A stretch of DNA of 13,854 bases, from the NCBI GenBank assembly GCA_022615475.1, contig JAKEGQ010000127.1, positions 1 to 13,854 on the forward strand. Reading direction: 5' to 3'. The stretch is from Candidatus Methylomirabilota bacterium. GTDB lineage: Bacteria > Methylomirabilota > Methylomirabilia > Methylomirabilales > CSP1-5. The notes beneath the pieces were generated by a model. The model was given only the letters and a program-made list of their open reading frames with translations, was not told the DNA's origin and ran no database searches. Below are positions 1-6,679 of this stretch, one piece after another. Each line of letters begins with the position of its first letter. The first letter of the stretch is position 1. A program made the position numbers and the translations under genes.

Positions 1-431
1 CTCTGGTCGAACCGGATGTCGTCGAAGATGAAAAACTCGAGCTCGGGCCCAAAGTAGCTGGTGTCGCCGATCCCCGTCTGCTTGAGATAGGCCTCGGCCT
101 TTTGGGCGACGTAGCGGGGATCTCGGCTGTAGGGCTGGCCCGTCACCGGATCCTTGACGTTGCAGATGAGGACAAGGGTCGGGATCGAGAGACAGGGATC
201 CATGGCGGCGGTCGCCGGATCGGGGACCAGGAGCATGTCGGATTCGTGGATATGCTGAAAGCCCCGAATCGAAGAGCCGTCGAACCCGATGCCCTCCTGG
301 AAGAGTCCCTCGTTCATCTCTGCGGTAGAAAGTGAGAAGTGCTGCCAAAGCCCGGGCAAGTCGATGAACCGGAGATCAACGATCTTTGCCCCTTTCTCCT
401 TTGCCAGCTTGATGACATCCTTGGGGGTCAT
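1..431 (-). CDS. glnA: Glutamine synthetase type I, N-terminal part (cut by window start)
   Basis: Catalyses ATP-dependent formation of glutamine from glutamate and ammonia in the cytoplasm. Only the first 143 codons are in the window; the gene continues beyond base 1. The visible part shows the beta-grasp domain, including GFDGSSIRGF at residues 49-58 with the conserved Asp51, and HESDMLLVPD near 62-71. It also shows the start of the catalytic domain, FGPELEFFIFDD at 127-138, whose Glu130 and Glu132 match the metal-binding glutamates of GlnA. The ATG at 431 has AGGAGG six bases upstream. The gene lies 122 bp downstream of amtB on the same strand, so the two form an ammonium uptake and assimilation unit. 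No PII gene (glnB/glnK) is seen next to them. The adenylylation site and the rest of the active site are out of view. Confidence 0.96.
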   Translation of the reverse strand, partial: MTPKDVIKLAKEKGAKIVDLRFIDLPGLWQHFSLSTAEMNEGLFQEGIGFDGSSIRGFQHIHESDMLLVPDPATAAMDPCLSIPTLVLICNVKDPVTGQPYSRDPRYVAQKAEAYLKQTGIGDTSYFGPELEFFIFDDIRFDQ

Positions 432-445
432 GGTCTCCCTCCTCA

Positions 446-465
446 GTGGGCCCGTGCAGGGCCAC
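446..465 (-). other. Small hairpin just upstream of the glnA ribosome binding site
   Basis: A GC-rich inverted repeat ends about 14 nt before the glnA start codon. Seven base pairs form around a 5-nt loop, with one bulged base. No T-run follows, so it is not an intrinsic terminator. It would lie in the amtB-glnA message directly before the AGGAGG. It may be a leader or processing structure, or chance in GC-rich DNA. I found no convincing separate glnA promoter in the rest of this 122-bp gap. Confidence 0.35.
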
Positions 466-553
466 GGTGGTTGAAACGCCTCTGTGCGGAATCAATGTTC
501 ACGATACACCCTCCGACTCACGGTGCGGTGCGCGGCCTGGTCTTCTCCACAGG

Positions 554-1948
554 CTACTGAAGGGAAGGACCCCCCACCCGGGCGTACTCGCCGTAGGCGG
601 GAAGGTCCAGGGCATAGGCGCTCTCGCTGTGCTGGGAGAGGTCGAGCCCCTGAATCTCCTCCTCTTCCGAGACCCGAAGTCCCATGGTCACATCGAGGAC
701 CTTCAGGATGATCGTGGTGCCGACGAGGGCCAAGACCCATGTCGCAACGACGGCGATGAGCTGAGCCTTCATCAATCCAGGGTTACCGTAGAAGAGCCCA
801 TCCGCCCCCGCCTCATTGATCGCCTTGGAGGCGAAGAGGCCGGTGGCCAACGCCCCCCAGGTCCCGCCGACGCCGTGGACCCCCACCACATCCAGGGAGT
901 CGTCGTAGCCGAGTTTCGTCTTTAGATTACAAGCCGTGTAGCAGAGGACCCCGGCGAAAGCCCCAATGATGATCGAGGGGAGCGGCGCGACGAAACCGGA
1001 GGCCGGGGTGATGGCGACCAGGCCTGCCACCGCCCCCGAGGCTGCGCCGAGGACGGTCGGTTTGCCTTTGGCAATCCACTCCGCAAACATCCATGAGAGG
1101 ACCGCAGCAGCTGTCGCAGTGTTGGTGACGACGAAGGCGCTGGTGGCTAAGCTGCCAGCCCCCAAGGCGCTGCCCGCGTTGAAGCCAAACCACCCGACCC
1201 ACAGCAGTGAGGCCCCGATGACGGAGAAGGGGAGGTTATGCGGCGGCATCGGTTCGTGCCCATAGCCGCGGCGCTTTCCGATGATGATGGCGGCGGCCAG
1301 GGCCGAGATCCCCGAACTGATGTGCACCACCGTCCCTCCGGCGAAATCGAGCGCCCCCAGTCCCCGCAGCCACCCCCCAACACCCCACACCCAATGGGCC
1401 AGAGGATCGTAGATAAAGGTGGCCCACAAGAGCATGAAGGCGAGGAAGGTGCTGAACTTCATCCGCTCGGCGAATGCTCCGGTGATCAGGGCGGGGGTGA
1501 TGATGGCGAACATGAGCTGGTAGATCATGAACGCCTGGTGGGGAATCGTCGCGGAGTAGTCCGGATAAGGTTCCAGGCCTACGCCCGTCAGCCCGATCCA
1601 GTCCAGCCCGCCGATCAGCCCCGCTTTATCCGGTCCAAAGGCGAGGCTGTAACCCCAGAGGACCCACTGAACGCTGATCACGGCCGCGAGGATGAAGCTG
1701 TGCATGATGGTCCCGAGGGCGTTCTTCCGCCGCACCAAGCCCCCGTAGAAGAGGAAGAGGCCGGGGATGGTCATCATCAGGACCAGGGCCGAAGAGGTCA
1801 GCATCCACGCCGTATCGCCCGAGTCGATCTTGGGAGGCGGGGGAGCCGCCTGCTGGGCCTCTTGGGCAAAGGCGGCCCAGGGGACGACGAGGGGTAAGAC
1901 GCAGAAGACTAGAAAAACCACGAACAAGGGCAACGCTTTTCTCACCAC
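554..1948 (-). CDS. amtB: Ammonium transporter AmtB with signal peptide
   Basis: Inner-membrane ammonium channel, 464 aa. Residues 1-29 are a signal peptide ending in AFA, followed by a short Ala/Pro-rich stretch. The Amt domain begins at DTAWMLTSSALVLMM (residue 45). The twin pore histidines are His209 (in DFAGGTVVHI, with the conserved Asp201) and His358 (in DVVGVHGVGG). Phe147 in QLMFAIITPALITGAFAER corresponds to a phenylalanine-gate region. The C-terminal tail RVSEEEEIQGLDLSQHSESAY is the conserved cytoplasmic segment that contacts PII proteins. The start is GTG at 1948; GGAGGGAGGG ends seven bases upstream and no ATG competes. A sigma-54-type promoter lies about 85 bp upstream and glnA follows downstream, so nitrogen-limitation control is likely (inference). 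Confidence 0.97.
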   Translation of the reverse strand: MVRKALPLFVVFLVFCVLPLVVPWAAFAQEAQQAAPPPPKIDSGDTAWMLTSSALVLMMTIPGLFLFYGGLVRRKNALGTIMHSFILAAVISVQWVLWGYSLAFGPDKAGLIGGLDWIGLTGVGLEPYPDYSATIPHQAFMIYQLMFAIITPALITGAFAERMKFSTFLAFMLLWATFIYDPLAHWVWGVGGWLRGLGALDFAGGTVVHISSGISALAAAIIIGKRRGYGHEPMPPHNLPFSVIGASLLWVGWFGFNAGSALGAGSLATSAFVVTNTATAAAVLSWMFAEWIAKGKPTVLGAASGAVAGLVAITPASGFVAPLPSIIIGAFAGVLCYTACNLKTKLGYDDSLDVVGVHGVGGTWGALATGLFASKAINEAGADGLFYGNPGLMKAQLIAVVATWVLALVGTTIILKVLDVTMGLRVSEEEEIQGLDLSQHSESAYALDLPAYGEYARVGGPSLQ

Positions 1949-2030
1949 GATGTGTCCCTCCCTCCGACTTCATTGGCGGTTAGAGGCATGAAATCTCTGT
2001 GCTGAACGGGAAAAGTCCTCGCACTCGTAA

Positions 2031-2045
2031 GCATCCGGCATGCCA
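2031..2045 (-). promoter_or_regulatory. Candidate sigma-54 (RpoN) promoter for amtB
   Basis: Read on the minus strand from 2045 down to 2031 the sequence is TGGCATGCCGGATGC. It has GG at the -24 position and GC at the -12 position with exact sigma-54 spacing. It is preceded by C and followed by T, as in the consensus (C)TGGCACG-N4-TTGC(W). Three informative positions differ. Transcription would start near 2019-2020, leaving a leader of about 70 nt before the amtB GTG. Sigma-54 control of amtB is common in bacteria. I did not identify an NtrC-type upstream activator site. Confidence 0.6.
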
Positions 2046-2188
2046 GGGCCGGTGAGGCGCAGTAAGTCCTCGATATTACGCAAAGACTCCGGTAGCACGG
2101 CGGGTAGTCCTGGAGGTGAATCGCCTAAAAAGAGGGCAAGGACTGAACAGATGAAGAGTAGATGCTCACGGCGTGGGCAATTCGGCCT
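2046..2188. other. Non-coding spacer between the amtB and glgA promoters
   Basis: No open reading frame with a ribosome site and no tRNA-like fold is seen here. A sequence AGTCCT near 2065-2070 is complementary to AGGACT at 2139-2144, so a long-range stem of six pairs is possible on the plus strand. ACGCAAAG at 2078-2085 resembles the core of c-di-GMP-I riboswitches, but the other required elements are absent. The stretch would be a natural place for activator sites of the upstream sigma-54 promoter. Confidence 0.4.
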
Positions 2189-2223
2189 TTGACATTGACA
2201 GACGTGGGGGCGGGGGATATAAG
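2189..2223 (+). promoter_or_regulatory. Sigma-70 promoter for glgA with a doubled -35 box
   Basis: TTGACA occurs twice back to back, at 2189-2194 and 2195-2200. The second copy is 17 bp from TATAAG at 2218-2223, a five-of-six -10 match, giving a near-consensus promoter. Transcription should begin near 2230, about 56 nt before the glgA ATG, which places the terminator-like hairpin at the very 5' end of the message. Confidence 0.7.
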
Positions 2224-2237
2224 GAGACGCCGGTAGC

Positions 2238-2273
2238 GACGGGGGTCATGGGTGTGATCCCCGTCCATTTTTT
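2238..2273 (+). terminator. Terminator-like hairpin in the glgA leader (possible attenuator)
   Basis: GACGGGG at 2238-2244 pairs with CCCCGTC at 2259-2265. The stem extends inward through a G-T pair and TCA/TGA to 11 pairs with a 6-nt loop. CA and then six T follow (2268-2273), which is the layout of an intrinsic terminator, but it lies between the promoter and the glgA ribosome site. CCCCG of the right arm could instead pair with CGGGG at 2274-2278, beside the GGAG at 2279-2282. Two exclusive folds are therefore possible. It could equally be a 5' stabilising hairpin. Confidence 0.55.
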
Positions 2274-2285
2274 CGGGGGGAGCCG

Positions 2286-3749
2286 ATGCAGATTGCCTCG
2301 GTTGCTTCAGAGATGATGCCGTTTGCCCAGACGGGCGGATTGGGCGATGTGACCGGAGCCCTTCCCCCCGTCCTGGCGCGGCTCGGGCATCAGATCACCG
2401 CCGTTCTCCCCAAATACCGCACCATCAATCCCGAGCGGCATGCCCTGGTCCGTCGTCGGGAGGAGATCCGAGTCCCCCTGGGAGATACACGAACAGAAGC
2501 CGCAGACCTGTGGGAGGGCCGATGGAGAGGCGTCCGCGTCATCCTGCTTGATCACGCAGGGTTCTACGACCGCGAGGGGCTCTACCAGGAGAATGGCGTA
2601 GACTATCCCGATAATGCCGAACGATTTATTTTTTTCTCCCGCGGCGTCCTGGAGGCCCTCAAGGTGCTGGACCTGAGACCCGACGTGATTCACTGCCACG
2701 ATTGGCAGAGCGGTCTTATCCCCCCGTACCTGAAGACGGTGTACGGCGGGGACGCGTTCTTTGCGGACGTGGCGAGCCTGCTCACGATCCACAACCTGGG
2801 GTACCAGGGCCTCTTTCCCGCCGCCGTGTTTCCCCTTACCGGTCTTCCCCACGGGCTGTTCGCTCCCCACGGTGTCGAGTTCTGGGGGAAGGTGAATTTC
2901 CTCAAGGCCGGCCTCGTGTACGCCGACCTCCTGACCACGGTGAGTGTAACGTACAGTCAGGAGATCCAGACACCGGAGTTCGGTTGCGGTCTAGACTCCG
3001 TGATCCGGCAGCGGGCGGCCGATCTCTACGGCGTGCTGAACGGCGTGGACTACCAGGATTGGAATCCCACAACCGACCCCTACCTCGTAGCCACCTACTC
3101 GTCCGAGGATCTCAGCGGCAAAGCCGCCTGTAAGCGCGACATTCAGCAGGTGATGGACCTGCCCCCCCGTGCAGATGTTCCCCTCCTGGCCGTGATCTCT
3201 CGGCTGGCGTACCACAAGGGAATCGACCTCATCGTGGCGATCGCGGAGCGGCTCCTGAGCCTCGATGTGCAAATGGTCCTCTTGGGGACGGGGGAGGTGG
3301 AACTCGAGCGGGCTCTGCAGGTGCTCCAGAGGAGATTCCCCGACAGGCTTGCGGTACGGATCGGATTTGATGTCGCCCTCAGTCATAAGATTCAGGCCGG
3401 GGCCGACATGCTTCTCATGCCTTCCCGTTATGAGCCGTGCGGTCTGGGTCAGATGTACAGTCTGGCGTACGGCACCGTTCCGGTTGTCCGGGCCACAGGA
3501 GGATTGGCTGATACCATCATCCCCTTTGATCCTGCAGCGGGTACCGGAAATGGCTTTACCTTCATCGATGCCGAGGCCGAGGATCTGCTCCGAGCTCTCC
3601 ACCAGGCGATTACCCTCTTCCGCGAGCGGGCAATCTGGAGCCGCCTCATGACGAACGGCATGGCGGCAGACTTCTCCTGGGAGCGACCCGCCAGGGAGTA
3701 CGAGCGGCTCTATCGCGCCGCGCTTGAGCGCCGCCACCCGACGCCGTGA
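2286..3749 (+). CDS. glgA: Glycogen synthase (ADP-glucose type, GT5)
   Basis: Transfers glucose from ADP-glucose to the growing alpha-1,4-glucan in glycogen synthesis, in the cytoplasm. At 487 aa it is the usual size for bacterial GlgA. It has the GT5 N-terminal domain opening with the glycine loop TGGLGDVTGALP (16-27), RPDVIHCHDWQSGLIP (131-146) and LLTIHNLGYQG (165-175). The GT-B C-terminal domain follows, with SRLAYHKG (305-312; Arg306 and Lys311 match E. coli Arg300 and Lys305) and PSRYEPCGLGQMYSLAYG (379-396) with catalytic-type Glu383. Oddly, residue 15 is Gln where the family has the Lys of KTGGL. ATG 2286 has GGAG only three bases upstream within a G-run. It is divergent from amtB and first in a plus-strand series. 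No glgB, glgC or glgP is in view. Confidence 0.96.
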   Translation: MQIASVASEMMPFAQTGGLGDVTGALPPVLARLGHQITAVLPKYRTINPERHALVRRREEIRVPLGDTRTEAADLWEGRWRGVRVILLDHAGFYDREGLYQENGVDYPDNAERFIFFSRGVLEALKVLDLRPDVIHCHDWQSGLIPPYLKTVYGGDAFFADVASLLTIHNLGYQGLFPAAVFPLTGLPHGLFAPHGVEFWGKVNFLKAGLVYADLLTTVSVTYSQEIQTPEFGCGLDSVIRQRAADLYGVLNGVDYQDWNPTTDPYLVATYSSEDLSGKAACKRDIQQVMDLPPRADVPLLAVISRLAYHKGIDLIVAIAERLLSLDVQMVLLGTGEVELERALQVLQRRFPDRLAVRIGFDVALSHKIQAGADMLLMPSRYEPCGLGQMYSLAYGTVPVVRATGGLADTIIPFDPAAGTGNGFTFIDAEAEDLLRALHQAITLFRERAIWSRLMTNGMAADFSWERPAREYERLYRAALERRHPTP

Positions 3750-3756
3750 CGGCGGC

Positions 3757-3876
3757 GGGTTCATTGGGTTTATGGAGTTTGTTGGGTTCATTGAGTGCAT
3801 TGACTTTGTAGGGTTGATCGGGTTCATTTCCAACAAACCCAAGAAACCCAACGAACTCAACAAACCCAACGAACTC
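3757..3876. repeat. Inverted repeat built from 9-bp units
   Basis: Starting eight bases after the glgA stop codon, eight consecutive 9-bp units of the type GGGTTCATT or GAGTTTGTT run from 3757 to 3828. After a 3-base turn (TCC), five units of the complementary type AACAAACCC or AACGAACTC run from 3832 to 3876. The right arm can fold back on the left arm as a long imperfect hairpin of about 45 bp. In either arm R-R-GTT alternates with a variable triplet. The 9-bp period keeps the reading frame open on both strands, giving Phe-Gly-rich and Asn-Pro-rich translations with no protein meaning. The element may act as a terminator or message-end structure for glgA; no T-run follows it. Confidence 0.9.
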
Positions 3877-3891
3877 GTCAGTGAGGAAATC

Positions 3892-5268
3892 GTGTCGCAC
3901 GAGAAGACGATCGAGGGGAGGGAGGTGAGGCGCGAGGTCCTGCGGCTCGCCCTGCCCGTCACGGTGTCATACCTGCTCCACCGGATGGTCACCGCCGTCG
4001 ACATCTTCCTCGTGGGGGGTCTCGGTGCTCCGGCGGTCGCGGCGGTCGGGCTCGGCCAGCTGCTGGTCTTTGTCAGCATGACGGTGGTGTGGGGGCTGAG
4101 CACCGGAACCATGGTTGCGGTAGCGCAGCGGTGGGGAGCGGACCGGCGAACCGAGGCGGGACGGATAGCGGTTCACGGGCTTGTTGCGACGCTGATCCTG
4201 ACTGTTCCCCTCGCGGCTGCCGGCATGGCGTTTGCGGCAAAGGCTGCCGGGGTGCTGGGGGCTCATCTGTCAGTCCAGGTCCTGACCCAGGAGTACTGCC
4301 GATGGGTCTTCCTCGCCTTTCCCGCAACCGCTTTAGTCCATGTCCTCACCTCCACGATGCACGGGGCCGGCGATACGCGGACGCCGATGCGGATATACGT
4401 GATCCTGAACCTCTTCCACATCAGCCTGGCCATCCCACTGATCTACGGTTACCTGGGCCTTCCGGCCCTCGGAGTTCAGGGGGCGGCCGTGGCGGTCGCG
4501 TGCGCGGAGGTGTTAGGGGTCTTGCTTCTCTGGTGGCAGGGCTGGGCCAAGGGGTATCTGGCCAAGGGGGGATGGGCACTGGACCGCATCCGACCTGTCC
4601 TCCATATCGGGTGGCCGGTCGCGATGGACCGGATGATGTGGCAGGCTGGGCAGGCGGTCTATGCCAAAATCTTGCTCCTGTACGGGACCGCGGCCTTTGC
4701 CACGCACCAGCTCGGGGTGAACGTCGAAGCGCTCTCGTTCATGCCGGGGTTGGCCATCGGCGTGGCTGCAGCGACTGTCGTTGGACAGAGTGTGGGGAGA
4801 GGCAATGTCATCCGGGCTCGTCTCGGGATGGTGGAGGCCAACCGCCTGGGCATCCTCTTTATGGGGGGGATGGGCGTTGTCTTCTTCCTGTTCCCGGCGC
4901 CCCTCCTCCATCTGTTTACGGCCGATGAGGAGGTGATCCGCCTCGGCATCATCTTCCTTCGCATCGCAGCGCTCAGCCAGATTCCCCTCGCGGCAACGCT
5001 GGTCCTCCAGGGGGCGCTCCGAGGGGCGGGGGATACCCAATATATCCTCGGGGTGACGATCCTCGGCATCTGGGGAGTCCGGATCCCTCTGGCCGCCGCC
5101 GCAGCGTGGTGGGGCCTGGGGGTGGCCTATGTATGGTGGGCCTTTCTGATGGACTGGGTAGTCCGGATGGTCCTTGTGCAGCGGCGCTGCCGCTCTTCGC
5201 GCTGGGAGCGTAAGGATGTGTTGAAGGTCGCTCAGGTTGCTCTCGATCCTGTTGTCAAGGATCGCTGA
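3892..5268 (+). CDS. MATE-family multidrug/toxin efflux transporter
   Basis: Predicted inner-membrane antiporter that expels organic cations or other small molecules using a Na+ or H+ gradient; the substrate is unknown. From the GTG at 3892 it is 458 aa, the normal MATE length, with about twelve hydrophobic segments in two similar halves. The halves carry the matching signatures HGAGDTRTPM (157-166) and RGAGDTQY (377-384), plus VVGQSVGRGN (297-305). An open frame reaches back to 3724 but runs through the 9-bp repeat and overlaps the end of glgA. The GTG at 3892 has GAGG five bases upstream and places the first conserved segment (LRLALPVTVSYLLHR) near residue 18, so I chose it. The methyltransferase gene follows within 20 bp. 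Confidence 0.92.
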   Translation: MSHEKTIEGREVRREVLRLALPVTVSYLLHRMVTAVDIFLVGGLGAPAVAAVGLGQLLVFVSMTVVWGLSTGTMVAVAQRWGADRRTEAGRIAVHGLVATLILTVPLAAAGMAFAAKAAGVLGAHLSVQVLTQEYCRWVFLAFPATALVHVLTSTMHGAGDTRTPMRIYVILNLFHISLAIPLIYGYLGLPALGVQGAAVAVACAEVLGVLLLWWQGWAKGYLAKGGWALDRIRPVLHIGWPVAMDRMMWQAGQAVYAKILLLYGTAAFATHQLGVNVEALSFMPGLAIGVAAATVVGQSVGRGNVIRARLGMVEANRLGILFMGGMGVVFFLFPAPLLHLFTADEEVIRLGIIFLRIAALSQIPLAATLVLQGALRGAGDTQYILGVTILGIWGVRIPLAAAAAWWGLGVAYVWWAFLMDWVVRMVLVQRRCRSSRWERKDVLKVAQVALDPVVKDR

Positions 5269-5283
5269 CGGGGAGTGCTCACG

Positions 5284-6078
5284 GTGAAGGAGAACCACCT
5301 CGACATAGTGAAAAAGCAATTTCGCAGGCAGGCTCCCCGCTTTGGAGACAAGGGACTCACCCTGACCAGCCCCGAGCATCTGGAGTGGATGGTGACGCAT
5401 CTAGATCTCCAGCCTCACCTTGGCGTCTTGGATGTGGCCGCGGGCACCGGTCATCTCGGCCGGGCCATTGCGCCCCACGTGAAACGGGTCGTCGCAGTGG
5501 ACGCGACGGCGGAGATGCTTATCGAGGGGAGACGGCAAGCCGAGCAAGACGGGATCGAAAACATCCTCTTTGAGGAGGGGCTTGCCGAGGGATTGCCGTA
5601 TCCGAACGATGTCTTTGATCTGGTTGTCAGTCGCTTTGCGATTCACCACTTCGAGGATCCGGGCGCTCCGATTGCCGAGATGGTGCGTGTCTGCCGTCCG
5701 AACGGGAAGGTCGCGGTAATTGACCTGATCGCGCCGGAAGACGAGGCGGCCGCCGCAGCACATAACCGGTTGGAACGCATGCGGGACTCCTCGCACACGC
5801 GGGCCCTTGCGGCCAGCGCGATTCAAAGACTCCTGCGGCAGGCGGGATTGGATGTCGTCCGGGCCGTTTCTCGTGAGGTGCATGTCGATGTCGATCGCTG
5901 GTTCGATCTGGCAGAGACCGAGCCCGAGATGCGGCGAACAATCGTTGAGGAGCTGACACAAGAGCTTACAGGGCTTCGGACATCCATCATGCGCCCATTC
6001 CTGCGGGATGATCAATTGATGTTTGTCCAGACCTGGCTCATCGCGGTGGGCGTGAAGGGAGGGGTGACGCGATGCTGA
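5284..6078 (+). CDS. Class I SAM-dependent methyltransferase (UbiE/Methyltransf_11 type)
   Basis: A soluble methyltransferase of 264 aa with a Rossmann-type SAM-binding fold. Motif I is GVLDVAAGTGHLGR (47-60) and the acidic end of strand 2 is VVAVDATAEML (69-79). The motif around GLPYPNDVFDLVVSRFAIHHFEDP (103-126) is typical of UbiE/MenG-like enzymes, and a post-motif CRPNGKVAVIDLIAP follows. The substrate cannot be read from sequence. Both GTG 5275 and GTG 5284 are in frame. GGGGAG at 5270-5275 sits eight bases before the second and overlaps the first, so 5284 is preferred. It starts 15 bp after the MATE stop and its end overlaps the next start, so it is likely cotranscribed with both. Methylation and export of one compound is possible but unproven. 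Confidence 0.9.
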   Translation: MKENHLDIVKKQFRRQAPRFGDKGLTLTSPEHLEWMVTHLDLQPHLGVLDVAAGTGHLGRAIAPHVKRVVAVDATAEMLIEGRRQAEQDGIENILFEEGLAEGLPYPNDVFDLVVSRFAIHHFEDPGAPIAEMVRVCRPNGKVAVIDLIAPEDEAAAAAHNRLERMRDSSHTRALAASAIQRLLRQAGLDVVRAVSREVHVDVDRWFDLAETEPEMRRTIVEELTQELTGLRTSIMRPFLRDDQLMFVQTWLIAVGVKGGVTRC

Positions 6079-6584
6079 CCTACCGAAACCTCTTGGAAGA
6101 GGCGCTCGAGTCCTGGACCGATGCGCGCCACGGCCTGATTGACGAAGTGCTGAATGTTCCGGGTGATCGATTCGACTTTCGGCCAACACCGGAGGTCCGC
6201 AGCGTCAAAGAGCTGGTGGTACACATCCTTGAGGTGGCGATGATGATGACCGGTGAGCTCACCCGTGCCGACACCAACTTCCACCGGCTGCCGTGGCCAA
6301 GGCTCCTTCGCCTGCATGCTGGAGCGGCGTATCGGGCAAGAACCAAGGCCGATCTGGTACGGCTCCTCAAGTCCCAGTTCAAGGAGGCCGAGAAGAAGTT
6401 TCTGACGGCCGGTGAGCTGCACATGCTGCAGATGATCAAGCGTTTCGATGGAGAGCGGGGCACGCGATTGGCCTGGCTCTACCACGGCATCTCCCACGAG
6501 GAGTACCACCGTGGGCAGCTCACCGTGTACGAGCGGCTGATGGGCATCGAGCCGGCCCTGACTCGGAAGATCCGCGGCGGCTAA
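6072..6584 (+). CDS. DinB-fold (DinB/YfiT-like) putative metal-dependent protein
   Basis: A 170-aa protein of the DinB superfamily, a four-helix bundle with a divalent metal held by three histidines. The candidate triad is His51 (VVHILEVA) with His142 and His146 (SHEEYHRGQL), in the usual family arrangement of one His on helix 2 and an H-x3-H near the end. Family members include thiol-S-transferases for mycothiol or bacillithiol and many proteins of unknown role, so no reaction is assigned. The ATG at 6072 overlaps the methyltransferase stop by 7 bases (ATGCTGA), which points to translational coupling and one operon. No terminator with a T-run is seen downstream; the next gene is convergent. 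Confidence 0.88.
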   Translation: MLTYRNLLEEALESWTDARHGLIDEVLNVPGDRFDFRPTPEVRSVKELVVHILEVAMMMTGELTRADTNFHRLPWPRLLRLHAGAAYRARTKADLVRLLKSQFKEAEKKFLTAGELHMLQMIKRFDGERGTRLAWLYHGISHEEYHRGQLTVYERLMGIEPALTRKIRGG

Positions 6585-6648
6585 TGCAGCCGGCATAGCA
6601 AGTACAGCAGTGCAGAAAATGCAGCGGGTGGGTGCAGGGGGGGCGAAG

Positions 6649-6679
6649 GGCTAATGCTTCGACAGGCTCAGCACTAGCC
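6649..6679. repeat. REP-like hairpin between convergent dinB-like and livF genes
   Basis: GGCTAATGCT (6649-6658) pairs with AGCACTAGCC (6670-6679) with one A-C mismatch around an 11-nt loop. The loop and flanks contain TTCGACAGGCTCAG, the core of a short palindromic sequence that recurs in very many bacterial genomes. The right arm includes the livF stop codon. There is no T-run on either strand, so it is not a standard intrinsic terminator, though it could protect the message ends of both operons. The preceding 6585-6648 holds four copies of TGCAG at irregular spacing and no gene. Confidence 0.5.

Noticed and set aside
448..464. GG/GC-spaced sigma-54-like match just before glnA
   Set aside because: It would lie only about 17-33 bases before the ATG, start within the ribosome site and coincide with a hairpin; the TTGC half is absent.
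1238..1897. Plus-strand open frame of 219 codons opposite amtB
   Set aside because: The AmtB reading on the minus strand has full family motifs; the plus frame is a highly charged shadow typical of GC-rich DNA.
2046..2130. ACGCAAAG followed by CCGG and GGGTAG, suggesting a c-di-GMP-I (GEMM) riboswitch on the plus strand
   Set aside because: The GGCAAA element and paired P2/P3 stems are missing, and a strong promoter lies between this stretch and glgA, so it would not be in the glgA message.
3757..3876. CRISPR array
   Set aside because: Units are 9 bp with no spacers and the two halves are inverted; there are no cas genes.
3724..3891. N-terminal extension of the MATE protein through the repeat
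   Set aside because: It translates the 9-bp array into Phe/Gly and Asn/Lys/Pro repeats, overlaps glgA, and has no ribosome site; GTG 3892 with GAGG upstream is better.
2991..4112. Long minus-strand open frame (373 codons) opposite glgA and the repeat
   Set aside because: It lies antisense to a clearly conserved GlgA, has low-complexity Asn-Pro repeats from the 9-bp units, and matches no family.
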